NCBI GenBank assembly: GCA_965247455.1
Contig: CBDFHE010000010.1
Coordinates: forward strand, 36,700-100,699
Origin: JACZYA01 sp965247455
GTDB taxonomy: Bacteria; Acidobacteriota; Terriglobia; Acidiferrales; 2-02-FULL-67-57
Direction of reading: 5' to 3'
Length of the DNA stretch: 64,000 bases
Position numbers and translations under genes: made by a program. The notes beneath the pieces are model-generated. The model was not told the origin of the DNA, did no database searches, and saw only the letters and a list, made by a program, of their open reading frames with translations. Below, piece after piece: positions 19,163 to 29,365 of the stretch; position 1 is the stretch's first letter; the number at the start of each line of letters is the position of its first letter.

Positions 19163-19244
19163 AGCGCGTGCGATTGCTGGTCACCGGCGGGGTGGGTTTC
19201 ACCCCGCTCCAACCCATCTCGCGGGCAAGATGGAAAAAGACGCG

Positions 19245-20321
19245 ATGAAATTGCTGATTACGGGTGGAGCGGGGTTCATCGGCTCGAACTTCATCCGCTA
19301 TCTACTACAAGAGCACGCCGAGGTCGAAGTCACCAATTTCGACGCACTCACCTACGCCGGCAATCTGGAAAACCTGGCCGGGGTGGCCGAAGACTTCCAC
19401 TACCGCTTTGTGCGCGGCGACGTGATCGATGCCGCTGCCGTCGAAGAAGTCCTGCGGCGCAACTTTGACGCCGTCGTCCATTTCGCTGCCGAGACCCACG
19501 TCGACCGCAGCCTGGAAGACGCGGCGCCCTTCCTCCGCACCAACATCCTGGGCACGCATACGCTGCTGGAGGCGGCGCGCCACCGGGGTGTCGACCGCTT
19601 CATCCAGATCGGCACCGACGAAGTCTACGGCAGTGCGCCCGCAGGTGTGAGCTTCGCAGAGGACGCGCCCCTCGCGCCTTCCAGCCCCTATGCGGCCAGC
19701 AAGGCCGCCGCCGACCTACTGGTGCTGAGCTACGTGCGCACCTACCGCTTCCCCGCCCTGGTGCTGCGCTGCTCGAACAATTACGGGCCCTACCAGTTCC
19801 CGGAGAAGCTCATCCCGTTGATGATCGCCAACGCGCTCGAAGACAAGCCGCTGCCGGTCTACGGCGATGGCTTGCAGGTGCGCGACTGGATCCACGTCGA
19901 AGACCACTGCCGCGCCATCCACCGGGCGCTGCTGCAAGGCCGGGTGGGAGAAGTCTACAACATCAGCGGCGTGGCCCAACCCACCAACCTGGAGGTGATT
20001 CGCACCCTGCTGAAACTGTTGGGCAAACCAGAGTCGCTGATTAGTTTTGTGGAAGACCGCCCCGGGCACGACCGCCGCTACGCGCTCGACAGCAGTAAGA
20101 TTCGGCAGGAGCTGGGCTGGTCGCCCTGCCACAGCTTCGAAGCGGGGCTGGAGCATACCGTGCACTGGTACCGCACCCACCCGGAGTGGCTCGACCTGTG
20201 CCGCAGTGGCGCCTACCGCGACTACTACCACCGCCACTACCAGCAACGCGGGGAGACACTGGAGCGGCTGCGTCGCGCGAGCGAAAAGCGACCCGCCGGC
20301 TCGCTGTCTTCAACCGACTGA
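19245..20321 (+). CDS. rmlB: dTDP-glucose 4,6-dehydratase
   Basis: 358 residues. MKLLITGGAGFIGSNFIRYLL gives the NAD loop; HFAAETHVDRSLEDAAPF, FIQIGTDEVYGSAPAGVSFAE (the TDEVYG catalytic motif) and SPYAASKAAADLLVLSY (YxxxK) are diagnostic, as is CSNNYGPYQFPEKLIPL. It oxidises and dehydrates dTDP-glucose to the 4-keto-6-deoxy sugar, the branch point to dTDP-rhamnose and other deoxy sugars. RmlC and RmlD are not in this window. An in-frame ATG at 19230 would add five residues; I chose the start that directly precedes the Rossmann strand. It follows rmlA by about 80 nt. Confidence 0.93.
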   Translation: MKLLITGGAGFIGSNFIRYLLQEHAEVEVTNFDALTYAGNLENLAGVAEDFHYRFVRGDVIDAAAVEEVLRRNFDAVVHFAAETHVDRSLEDAAPFLRTNILGTHTLLEAARHRGVDRFIQIGTDEVYGSAPAGVSFAEDAPLAPSSPYAASKAAADLLVLSYVRTYRFPALVLRCSNNYGPYQFPEKLIPLMIANALEDKPLPVYGDGLQVRDWIHVEDHCRAIHRALLQGRVGEVYNISGVAQPTNLEVIRTLLKLLGKPESLISFVEDRPGHDRRYALDSSKIRQELGWSPCHSFEAGLEHTVHWYRTHPEWLDLCRSGAYRDYYHRHYQQRGETLERLRRASEKRPAGSLSSTD

Positions 20322-20349
20322 ACTCAGCGTTTCGTCCGGGGCCGGCACC

Positions 20350-21093
20350 ATGAAATACCTGTCGGTGGAGCCAATCATGTCGTTGCACCGCTGCATGGTT
20401 TTGCTGGTTGCTTGTTTTCTGGCAACTGGGCCGCTGGCCGGAAGCTCCGCGCCGGCTCCGGAAGTAACTGGGTTGGTTGAGCGTGTATCGGGCCAGGCGC
20501 GACTGAACGGCATCCCGCTGCGCGTGCACACCACTTTGTTTCACGGCGACCGAGTGAGCACGGCCGCCGCCGCGCGCGTGCTACTGGCACTAGGGAAAAG
20601 AACGCAAGCGATGCTGGACCCTTCCTCCGAAGTCGTTGTGTACAAGTCCGAGGGCGGCATCAAGCTTTCACTGCGCTCCGGCCGACTACTGCTACGGCAA
20701 GAAAAGGAAGTGCGGATTCAAATCGAGCTGGCGGGCAGCACGGTTTTCCTCTCAGCCGGTGAGAGTCACGCCATCCTCTGCGAATTAACCTACCTCGCAG
20801 ATGAAGTGTCGGTTGCCTGTCCCGCCGGCGAAGCCCGGCTCTGGACGAAGGGCCCGGAAACATCCATCCGGGTTCCAACCGGCCGCCGGGTTTCCCGCCA
20901 AATCTCCGACGGGAAATTCCCAGCCAGCGAAAGAAAGTCCAAAGAGAATCTCCCCGAGAAAGAAATCAACACCAAGTCGCTGTGGCGAGTGGGAATCATT
21001 ACCGCAGCGGCGGCTGCGGCTGTCTCGGTCCCTCTTCTTACGCGTCTGGGAGACGATTCAGAAAAGTCCTCCGTGAGCCCGTCCGGCCTGTAA
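20350..21093 (+). CDS. Exported FecR-domain protein
   Basis: 247 residues. A signal peptide or anchor (MSLHRCMVLLVACFLATGPLAG) is followed by a FecR fold: VTGLVERVSGQARLNGIPLRVHTTLFHGDRVSTAAAARVLLAL, then a second strand set (IKLSLRSGRLLLRQEKEVRIQIEL). A C-terminal hydrophobic segment (WRVGIITAAAAAAVSVPLL) may be a membrane helix. No FecI-type sigma factor or TonB receptor lies nearby, so it is probably not a classical iron sensor. In Acidobacteria such stand-alone FecR domains accompany polysaccharide loci, and a carbohydrate- or peptidoglycan-related role is only inferred. ATG at 20350 is used; 20377 is a shorter alternative. Confidence 0.75.
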   Translation: MKYLSVEPIMSLHRCMVLLVACFLATGPLAGSSAPAPEVTGLVERVSGQARLNGIPLRVHTTLFHGDRVSTAAAARVLLALGKRTQAMLDPSSEVVVYKSEGGIKLSLRSGRLLLRQEKEVRIQIELAGSTVFLSAGESHAILCELTYLADEVSVACPAGEARLWTKGPETSIRVPTGRRVSRQISDGKFPASERKSKENLPEKEINTKSLWRVGIITAAAAAAVSVPLLTRLGDDSEKSSVSPSGL

Positions 21094-21189
21094 AGGCGCT
21101 TGCAGCTACTCCACGGCAAACGCCAGCGTGGAAAACCAGCTTTGCCAGTCGGCGTCGCTGAACTCGGTGGGTGACCACCGCCACCATCG

Positions 21190-21471
21190 TCAAACCCGAC
21201 CGGGCGTAACCTCGGCCACCAGCGACTTCCCTTCCACCCGGTAGCCGGTCACCTCCACGCGCCCTGCGTCGGATACCGCCTCAAAGCGAGCGATGCGGTC
21301 CGGCGCGGCGGCAGTCTCGCTGGCGGGAAAGTCCTCGCTGGTGTTGAGCGCCACCTGCGCGGGACGCCCGGGCTCGATGCGGAAACTCTCCGGCACAAGC
21401 CAGGTATCATGCGCGGGGAGAATCAAAACTGCGAAAAACAACACGGCTGTCAGTGGGATCGCTTTTTTCAC
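21190..21471 (-). pseudogene. DUF4198-like exported protein, N-terminal remnant
   Basis: Only ~93 residues remain of a family that usually has about 250. A GTG at 21471 with GGAGG five bases upstream opens a signal peptide (KKAIPLTAVLFFAVLILPAHD). The mature start HDTWLVPESFRIEPGRPAQVAL and ALNTSEDFPASE are typical of DUF4198/NikM-like periplasmic proteins, thought to help metal uptake. The frame stops after TPGRV. Past the stop, other frames give short family-unlike pieces (ADWQSWFSTLAFAVE), so the gene seems truncated and joined to unrelated sequence. Promoter and start signals look intact. Confidence 0.5.
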
Positions 21472-21649
21472 GGGTGCCTCCAATCGAATAGCTGCTGCCG
21501 CGCCCTCCTATATACAAACGTCGCGCCGCTCTTTTCAACTCCCCTTTCCTTCCCGGCATGGCGGCTTCGCCCCTGCCTTCCTTTTGCCAAGCCAACCCGG
21601 GTGCGGCATACTGGAGCGCGCCGCCGAAAGGCGCAAAGAGCACAAGAGC

Positions 21650-23030
21650 ATGAAAGACTTAACCCAGGGTTCGATCACCAAACACCTCTTGCACCTCTCC
21701 GCCTATCTGTCGGTGACCATCGTTTCCATCTCACTCTACCATCTTGCCGATCTGTACTGGGTCGGCCGCCTGGGCAAGGAAGCCATCGCGGCGCTAGCCC
21801 TGGCCGGCAACCTGATGTTTGTGGTGATTGCTGTAGGTCAGGCGCTGGGCGTGGGCATCTCCACCCTGGTTTCGCACGCCACCGGGGCTAAGGATCAAAC
21901 GCAAGCTCGGTTGATCTTCAACCAGGGTCTGGTTTTCAGTACGCTGGCAGGTCTGGGAATGGTGCTGCTGGGGTTTGCCGTGCGGCCCTACTACTTCGTC
22001 TGGCTGGGGGCAAGCGCAAGGACAAGCGCGCTGGGTCAAGACTATCTGTTCTGGTTCTTACTGGCTTTCCAGATTCAATTGATCGGAATGACTTTCGGGG
22101 GAGCGCTGCGCGGCGTCGGTGACGTGAAAACACCCATGGTCATAAACGGCTTTGCTGTGCTGCTGAACATGGTGCTCGACCCCGTGCTGATTTTCGGCTG
22201 GGGCCCGGCGCCGGAGCTGGGCGTAGCGGGCGCGTCGCTGGCCACGCTGGTGGCAGCGCTGACCGCAGGAATCCTCTTAACATGGCATTTCAACCGCGGC
22301 CGCAGTTATCTCCGTTTTGTGCCTTCGCAGTGGCGGCCGCGCTGGAACCTCTTGCAACGCGTGCTGTCGATTGGCGCTCCCGCCGGAGCGCAATTCGGGT
22401 TGCTGGCAGTGTTTCTAATGCTGGCCTTCTTGGTTATTGGTCGGTTCGGGACTTCCGCCCAGGCCGGCTTCGGCGTGGGTCAGCGGGTGATGATGTCGAT
22501 CATGCTGCCGGTGTTGGCCATCGCTTTTGCCACCGCGCCGCTGGTGGGGCAAAACGTCGGCGCCCGCCGGCCCGACCGCGTGCGGCAAACGTTCTACGCG
22601 GCCTTGACGCTGGCTGTTGGAACTGCAATCGCTCTAACGCTGCTCTGTCAGATTGTGCCGGAATGGTTCATCCGATTCTTCTCACGGGAACCCAGCGTGG
22701 TGGCCTTCGGAGCCGAGTACCTGCGGGTTGTGGCCTGGCACTTCGTGGCCTCAGCCGTGGTCCACATCACAACCAGTGTGTTTCAGGGGCTCGGCAACAC
22801 GGTTCCGCCGCTGGCCAGTGCGGCCGTGCGACTGGCGGCGTTCGCCGTGCCGGTTGTGCTGCTGGCGCAGATGCCCGGATTCCAGTTCCGGCACGTGTGG
22901 CATCTCTCGGTGGGCTGCGTTTTCTTGCAGGCGCTGCTGCAACCTCTACTTGCTCAAGCGCGAGTTTCGCCGGCGCGCGCAGTTCTTCCAGCCCGCTACC
23001 CTGCTGGCGCAAGAACCGGCCAGCGACTAG
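21650..23030 (+). pseudogene. MATE-family efflux transporter, frameshifted near the C-terminus
   Basis: About 459 residues and 12 membrane helices if repaired. It belongs to the MatE superfamily of cation/drug antiporters: DLYWVGRLGKEAIAALALAG at helix 1-2, LRGVGDVKTPMVINGFAVLLN, and the repeated second half (GQRVMMSIMLPVLAIAFATAP, VFQGLGNTVPPLASAAVRL). The start MKDLTQGSITKHLLHLS is at 21650. At about 22940 one extra C shifts the frame: ALL should continue NLYLLKREFRRRAQFFQP to the TAG at 23028. Unrepaired, the protein gains an unrelated tail ending at 23053. All transmembrane helices precede the break, so it could still function. Confidence 0.8.
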
Positions 23031-23049
23031 AGCAGCGCGTGAAACTCGC

Positions 23050-24084
23050 CTAGCGGACTGCAGCGGCGGACTCGGCGCCGTAGAAAGCAAACCAGGGCGT
23101 GGCCGCCTTGAGCCGCTCATTCACCGCCTGGATATTTTTCACTCCCTGACCGCCCAGCCAATCTTCCAGCGCCTTCACACCCTGCTTAGCATAGACGGGG
23201 ATGCCTTCCTTCCAGGTGGCGCGTCCGCAGAGCACGCCGGAAAAGTTGACGCCGGCTTCGGCCGCCAGCTCCAGCGTCTCGGTGAACTCGTCATTACTCA
23301 CGCCCGCGCTCAGGTAGATGAACGGCCGCCGGGCCACCGCCGCCGCTTTCTTGAACTCGTCCTTGGCCTGCTGCTTAGTCCACACCTTGGTGCCCTTGAA
23401 GGACGCGGTGCCCTCCACGAACTTCATGTTGATCGGCACTTCTACCTTCAGCACGTCCACCCCGTAGCGGTCCTGCGAGAATTCTTCCATTGATTTCCGC
23501 ACCGCTTCCGGCTTCTTGAGAGCGTAGTCCGGCCCCTTCTCGTCCAGGCCGGCCTCGTAGCCGATGAACTCCAAGAAGAAAGGAACGTCCAGGTCGGCGC
23601 ACTCCGAACCGATGCGCTCGATGTAAGCGTGCTTCTGGTCGTTGACCTCCTTGGGCTCGGAGGGTGCGTAATAGAGCAGAATCTTGATGCAGTTGGCGCC
23701 GGCTTCTATCAGCCGCCGCACCGACCACGTCGGCAACAAGTCCGGCAACCGCCCCGGCTGGGTATTATCGTAGCCGCTCTTTTCGTAGGCCAGCAGCACT
23801 CCGGTGCCTTTACTCACGTGCGGCAGCGCCGGCAGCGAGTATTCCGGGTCGAGCAGAATCGCGCTGGCATAAGGAGACAAAACTCGGGCTACCGCCGCTT
23901 TGAATTCGGTCATATCTTCCAGCTTCACCTGGCTCTTGTCCACTCCCCGGTTTTGCGCGATGGCTTTCAACAGCGAGCCCCGCTGGTCCATGGCGGCTGC
24001 GGCGATGACGCCCACCTTGCCCACCGGGCCGTTCTTGGTCGCAACTGCTTCCAATCCCTTGCGTTTGCCTTCTGTCAGCTTCAT
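23050..24084 (-). CDS. lacD: Tagatose 1,6-bisphosphate aldolase
   Basis: 344 residues, a class I aldolase (DeoC/LacD family) that should split tagatose 1,6-bisphosphate into dihydroxyacetone phosphate and glyceraldehyde 3-phosphate. Indicative stretches are AAAAMDQRGSLLKAI, LLDPEYSLPAL, GVLLAYEKSGYD, NCIKILLYYAP (Schiff-base Lys region), DVPFFLEFIGYE and FIYLSAGVSNDEFTETLELA. The strong AGGAGAAGGAAG Shine-Dalgarno region precedes ATG at 24084. No other lac/tagatose pathway gene (lacABC) is visible, so it may act in another ketose-bisphosphate route. It converges with the MATE gene, leaving 19 nt between them. Confidence 0.88.
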   Translation of the reverse strand: MKLTEGKRKGLEAVATKNGPVGKVGVIAAAAMDQRGSLLKAIAQNRGVDKSQVKLEDMTEFKAAVARVLSPYASAILLDPEYSLPALPHVSKGTGVLLAYEKSGYDNTQPGRLPDLLPTWSVRRLIEAGANCIKILLYYAPSEPKEVNDQKHAYIERIGSECADLDVPFFLEFIGYEAGLDEKGPDYALKKPEAVRKSMEEFSQDRYGVDVLKVEVPINMKFVEGTASFKGTKVWTKQQAKDEFKKAAAVARRPFIYLSAGVSNDEFTETLELAAEAGVNFSGVLCGRATWKEGIPVYAKQGVKALEDWLGGQGVKNIQAVNERLKAATPWFAFYGAESAAAVR

Positions 24085-24419
24085 TCTCTTCCTTCTCCTC
24101 GCGGCAGTAACTCCTGCCAGCCTCAGTGAATTCTCAGAACCTACGAATTAAGACAGTGCTTGTTATTCTAGCACGCGACCATATATTGTGGCACTACGGA
24201 ACTACAGGGATGTAAATGTTGCAGCCCCATATGGAACACCCGTTGGCGAAATTGGCAACAAGCTTGTTGCTCAGGAGTCTTATCGGCAAGACCCGGCCAT
24301 TTCTTCGCTGGTATTATGCGGGAAGTCTGACGCGGAGGGAGGCTGCTCGGCTGGACTCCGCCCCTCTATATGTCCAGCGCTTGCGGCGCCATCTAATCAA
24401 GTCTCTTTGTTCTGGCGTA
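24085..24419. other. Spacer without a convincing gene
   Basis: Somewhat richer in A+T than its surroundings. A forward frame through 24216 has no ribosome-binding site and no recognisable family. It lies between lacD and the CMD gene, both reversed. Confidence 0.4.
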
Positions 24420-24770
24420 TCAACCCTTCTTTTGTTGAATTTCCCGCAGGCGGCCGAAGGCGCGGCGCAGGTGCGGGATGGTAATCGAGCCGCCCACCAC
24501 CAGTCCGATATTCAGAACCTCCAGCAGCTTTCCCCGCGTCGCCCCTTCTTCCCGGCAGCGCTCCAGGTGGTAGGTCACGCAGTCGTCGCACCGCAACACC
24601 AGCGACGCCACCAGCCCCAGCATCTCTTTCACCTTCGGCTCCAGCGCCCCTTTCTCGTATGCCTGGTGGTCAAGCGCGAAAAAACGCTTCAGGCCCAGGT
24701 GGCCGCTCTCCAGGATTTCCTCGTTCATCTACCGACGAAACTCATGCCACTGCTCCAGCGTCTCGGCCAT
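24420..24770 (-). pseudogene. Carboxymuconolactone decarboxylase (AhpD-like) family protein with in-frame TAG
   Basis: The 102-residue part from ATG 24728 is a clean CMD domain: GALEPKVKEMLGLVASLVLR then CDDCVTYH (CxxC..H redox motif) and GLVVGGSITIPHLRRAF. The same frame begins 14 codons earlier at ATG 24770 (MAETLEQWHEFRR), which matches the usual N-terminus of this family, but codon 14 (24729-24731) is TAG. The next codon is an ATG, so a nearly complete protein could be made by re-initiation. It would act as a small peroxidase-type or detoxifying protein. No partner gene is adjacent. I call the gene with confidence and its integrity with doubt. Confidence 0.7.
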
Positions 24771-24990
24771 ATTTCATCCCCCTGTTGGTTCCGCTCTTTC
24801 CATTCCCCGTAATTCTACTTTGTCCAGGACGCCCCATTGACCAATGACCAATCCGGACAAGGCGTCGGGCCGTACCAAGCCTGCTTCCCCGTTTGAGTCA
24901 CTCAAGTTCTGAGCCAAGCTGCCGATGACGCAGGATAGCAAACGAATAGGACAAGTGTGGCACCTCCTTTGAACGGGGAGGAGAAAGCCA

Positions 24991-25131
24991 ATGGTTGTTA
25001 CAGCAAACGTCAAAGAGCTTCACCGACGCTGGCGGCGCCGTCAGTTGATGTGGCACTGGGGCGAAATTGTGGTTGGCCTGGCGGGATGGGCGACCCTGAG
25101 CTGGGCACTGGTTCGGTTCTTCGCCCACTAA
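24991..25131 (+). CDS. 46-residue single-pass membrane peptide
   Basis: A short gene with a strong Shine-Dalgarno, GGGGAGGAG eight bases before ATG at 24991. The sequence has a basic head (ELHRRWRRRQLMWHWG) and one hydrophobic helix (EIVVGLAGWATLSWALVRFF), ending AH. No family is recognised. It lies about 120 bp from the ISNCY element, in an otherwise empty stretch. The close start signal and clean helix make it more than a random frame, but expression is unproven. It may be the small anchor subunit of a complex lost or elsewhere, or a leader or toxin-like peptide. Confidence 0.45.
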   Translation: MVVTANVKELHRRWRRRQLMWHWGEIVVGLAGWATLSWALVRFFAH

Positions 25132-25248
25132 CCCCCGCACCGCCCGGAAACCGCTTCATACGGCCCGCTGCCGCAGCACGGCTACGCCACCTGCCTGGCC
25201 GCGCCGCGTCCCCCGCTTCCGCCAACGCTGAAACTGCTTCCCCGCCTG

Positions 25249-26559
25249 TCAACGCAAAGTAGAAATGTCCGGTTTTTTGCCAGATAGAAATGTCCTCCTC
25301 CAAGGGTGATCGGGAGGGGGAATGTACTTTCGTTTGCCTTTCCTTGGGCCCGCAAGCCCCGTAGGCCGTAGGCCGAAGGGGGTTGCGGGCGCGGGCGGCG
25401 GGCTCGGGCAGGGCCGCAGGCTGAGATAAGAGCCGCGGAAGCGGACCCAGCGGCTGCCGTCGAGCCGCCGTTCGACCTCCACCCGCGCCCCCCGCAACCC
25501 CGCTCGCACCTGGGCGCGCGGGATCGCCCAGCGCTGGCCCTGCCAGCGCACGGTGTAGTCGCCTGCCACCCGGCGCGGTTCGCGCACGCTCAGGATTGAC
25601 TCCAGCCGCTGGGTGCCTCCCAGCGGGCGGTGGGCATCGTGCGGCTGGCGCGGAGCGACGGTGAAGCGCTGCTCCCAGAAAGGCAGGAAGACTGCTGCCA
25701 GGAAGCGGTTGGCCTGCTCCACCGTGTGCACCCCGGCCAGGCGCATCTCCTTGACCAGGCGGTCCTGCAAGGTGCCGAATAGTCTCTCGATGCGCCCCTT
25801 GGCCTGGGGGCTGTGGGCGGGAATCCACTCGATCCCCAACTCCTGCAGGGCCCGCCCGATCTGGGTGCGGGCCGGCTGACCGCCGAGCTGCTCGTCGAGC
25901 CGGGCCGAGCGGGTGGTGCGGAACAGGCTGCTTTTGTCGGTATAGAGTGCCCGCGGCCGTCCCCAGCGCCGGAGCCAGCCTGCCAGGGTGCGCAGGTTTT
26001 CCTCGGTCGAGTCCTGGGCGGCGAAGCGGCCCCAGACCCGGCTGGTAGCGTCGTCGATCAGCGCGATCAACTGCACGGGAGGTCCGCGCCGCTCCAACCA
26101 GCGATAGGGCGAGCTGTCCATCATCACCAACTCGCCGAAGGCGGCCCGCCGCTCTCGCCAGACGTGCACCGCCGGCCTCCGCTGCCGGCGCGACCGCCAC
26201 AGCCCGGCGGCGGTCATCCACTGCCGCAGCGTCTCCCGGCTGACCTGCCACCCATCTCGCGCCAGGTGCTCGCTGGCCAGCGTGGGCCCAAAGTCGGCGT
26301 AGCGCCGCCGCACCTGGGCCAGGATGCGCCCCTGGAGGGCCGCTGGAATCTTCCGGTTCGAGGGCCGCCCCCGCAGCCGATGCACTACGCCCCTGTCCCC
26401 CTCCGCCCGCACCCGTCTCAGCAGACGCCGCAGGTGGCGTACGCTCACCTGCACCCGCCGGCCCGCTTCCACCTGGGTCAGATAGCCCTGCTCGACTTGG
26501 TGGAGTACCTTCAACCGATCCTGCTCCCGTTGGCTCAATTCGATTCGCTCCTCTCTCAT
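25249..26559 (-). CDS. ISNCY-family DDE transposase
   Basis: 436 residues. The N-terminal helix-turn-helix (LSQREQDRLKVLHQVEQGYLTQVEAGRRVQVSVRHLRRLL) binds the ends, followed by an rve-type catalytic core: GELVMMDSSPYRWLE supplies the first Asp, LIALIDDATSRVWG and RALYTDKSSLFR the second Asp, and WIPAHSPQAKGRIERLFGTLQDRL the Glu. C-terminal residues are basic. Start ATG at 26559 begins MREERIELSQRE. The stop (25249-25251) lies just outside the left inverted repeat. Length and residues are complete, so the element may be active. Confidence 0.85.
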   Translation of the reverse strand: MREERIELSQREQDRLKVLHQVEQGYLTQVEAGRRVQVSVRHLRRLLRRVRAEGDRGVVHRLRGRPSNRKIPAALQGRILAQVRRRYADFGPTLASEHLARDGWQVSRETLRQWMTAAGLWRSRRQRRPAVHVWRERRAAFGELVMMDSSPYRWLERRGPPVQLIALIDDATSRVWGRFAAQDSTEENLRTLAGWLRRWGRPRALYTDKSSLFRTTRSARLDEQLGGQPARTQIGRALQELGIEWIPAHSPQAKGRIERLFGTLQDRLVKEMRLAGVHTVEQANRFLAAVFLPFWEQRFTVAPRQPHDAHRPLGGTQRLESILSVREPRRVAGDYTVRWQGQRWAIPRAQVRAGLRGARVEVERRLDGSRWVRFRGSYLSLRPCPSPPPAPATPFGLRPTGLAGPRKGKRKYIPPPDHPWRRTFLSGKKPDISTLR

Positions 26560-26626
26560 CGTCCCTCCTGGCCCTGATGAAAGAGGACATTCCTACTTTG
26601 CGCAAATAGGACATTCTCACTTTGCA
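25254..26626. mobile_element. Insertion sequence, ISNCY-type, ~1.37 kb
   Basis: Left end GCAAAGTAGAAATGTCC (25254) and right end GGACATTCTCACTTTGC (to 26626) are inverted repeats matching at 14 of 17 positions. Internal near-copies, agatagaaatgtcc at 25284 and gaggacattcctactttgc at 26584, form subterminal repeats, typical of transposase-binding arrays. One transposase gene fills the interior. No clear target duplication is visible in the flanks (cctgtcaac and agctacaag). The right end is 23 bp from the groES promoter -35 box. Confidence 0.8.
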
Positions 26627-26648
26627 GCTACAAGTGGCCGCAAGCAGC

Positions 26649-26677
26649 TTGACAAAATTGCCAGTTCCGCTTACACT
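26649..26677 (+). promoter_or_regulatory. groESL promoter
   Basis: TTGACA (26649-26654), a 17-base spacer, and TACACT (26672-26677), a near-consensus housekeeping promoter. It overlaps the CIRCE operator by two bases. Confidence 0.8.
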
Positions 26678-26702
26678 AGTACTCTCCCGGTGGGAGTGCT
26701 AA
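26676..26702. promoter_or_regulatory. CIRCE operator (HrcA binding site)
   Basis: CTAGTACTC-N9-GAGTGCTAA against the consensus TTAGCACTC-N9-GAGTGCTAA; the right arm is perfect and the left arm has two mismatches. Its position over the -10 box and transcription start is that expected for repression by HrcA, which is not encoded in this window. Confidence 0.9.
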
Positions 26703-26825
26703 GTCTCCCTGGGAGACCGCAAGGGCCCGATGGCCCGCAGTTCTGGTTGTTGCCTCGCCCGTAAAGTGGGGGAAAGGTAAGCTAAACCTGTAAGGGATTG
26801 TTACTTTCGTTCTGGAGGAGTAACT

Positions 26826-27143
26826 ATGAGTGTCAACGTACGACCGCTGCACGACCGAATTCTGATCCGGCGGCTGGAAGAGCAGGAGACGGTCAAAGGC
26901 GGTATCATCATCCCCGATACCGCCAAAGAGAAGCCGCAGGAGGGAGAAGTGATCGCCGTCGGCGGCGGCAAGAAAAAAGATGACGGAAAAGTGATCCCGC
27001 TGGACGTGAAGACGGGAGACCGCATTCTGTTCGGCAAGTATTCCGGCACCGACATTCACATCGACGACGAGGAATACCTCATCCTGCGCGAAGAGGAAGT
27101 GCTGGCCGTGCTGGAACCCGCCAAGGTAGGAGCCAAGAAGTAA
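26826..27143 (+). CDS. groES: Co-chaperonin GroES
   Basis: 105 residues, about ten longer than classical GroES. It forms the heptameric lid of the GroEL cage. VNVRPLHDRILIRRLEEQETVKGGIIIPDTAKEKP holds the mobile loop, and GDRILFGKYSGTDIHIDDEEYLILREEEVLAVL the C-terminal beta-strand set. GGAGGAG precedes ATG by five bases. The gene is controlled by the CIRCE site upstream and co-transcribed with groL, 66 nt on. Confidence 0.97.
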   Translation: MSVNVRPLHDRILIRRLEEQETVKGGIIIPDTAKEKPQEGEVIAVGGGKKKDDGKVIPLDVKTGDRILFGKYSGTDIHIDDEEYLILREEEVLAVLEPAKVGAKK

Positions 27144-27209
27144 GCTGGGCTCTGAGTTATGGCACAACCGTAAACGAATTCGCAAGTACTTCTAGGGAGG
27201 AAAACAGAA

Positions 27210-28847
<1,638 letters not shown>

Positions 28848-28936
28848 ATCCCCACCCGTCACGTCGAGTAGAACCTTAGTCCTGCTTGGCGACGGACAAA
28901 CCCCAACGGAGCATTCGCCTCTGTGGGAACGGATCG

Positions 28937-28980
28937 AGCCCGGTGGTTCCGAAAACTCGGGACCACCGGGCTTGTTTTTC
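28937..28980 (+). terminator. Rho-independent terminator of groESL
   Basis: AGCCCGGTGGTTCC and its complement GGACCACCGGGCT (one mismatch) form a stem with loop gaaaactcgg, followed by TGTTTTTC. Confidence 0.85.
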
Positions 28981-29056
28981 TTGCGCCCGGAGGCTCCTCC
29001 CTTCCTTTCCCAAAAGAACAAATTCCAAGGGTGGCGTTGCCCTCGCCAACGCGTGG

Positions 29057-29183
29057 GTAGTGTCTTAATTTAAGCGATTCGGAACTCGGCCCAAATCACA
29101 CCGAGCCCTGCGGCCTCCGCCGCAGGGATTTTCGCTTCCCCCAGGCAGGGGCCTGGGGGCTCGGTGTGAAATTAAGACACTAC
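29057..29183. repeat. MITE-like element, family A copy 2
   Basis: Perfect 15-bp terminal inverted repeats GTAGTGTCTTAATTT...AAATTAAGACACTAC. The interior hairpin caccgagccctgcgg.. / ..ctcggtgtg is inverted relative to copies 1 and 3. The TA-G/C-TA borders fit insertion at a TA dinucleotide. No coding capacity. Confidence 0.88.
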
Positions 29184-29365
29184 CGCCGTGTGGGCTGCCT
29201 TGCGCCGCTGCCCGGCTTCGGCTATAGTAGCCCTCTGCGCTAGGGGGTTGAGGATTTTGAACGCGGCCCACATGGACGCAAGGCGCGACGCCTTCCTCGA
29301 ATTCGTCAACTGAAAAACAGAGAAGTGGAATAGCTTTAGGGGCTGGTTTCTAGGAGGAAAAACTA

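Noticed and set aside
22282..23493. 403-codon forward frame over the MATE gene and lacD
   Set aside because: Out-of-frame overlap of two recognisable genes with no family similarity.
24216..24812. Forward frame beginning MLQPHMEHPLAKL
   Set aside because: No ribosome-binding site, and it is antisense to the CMD gene for most of its length.
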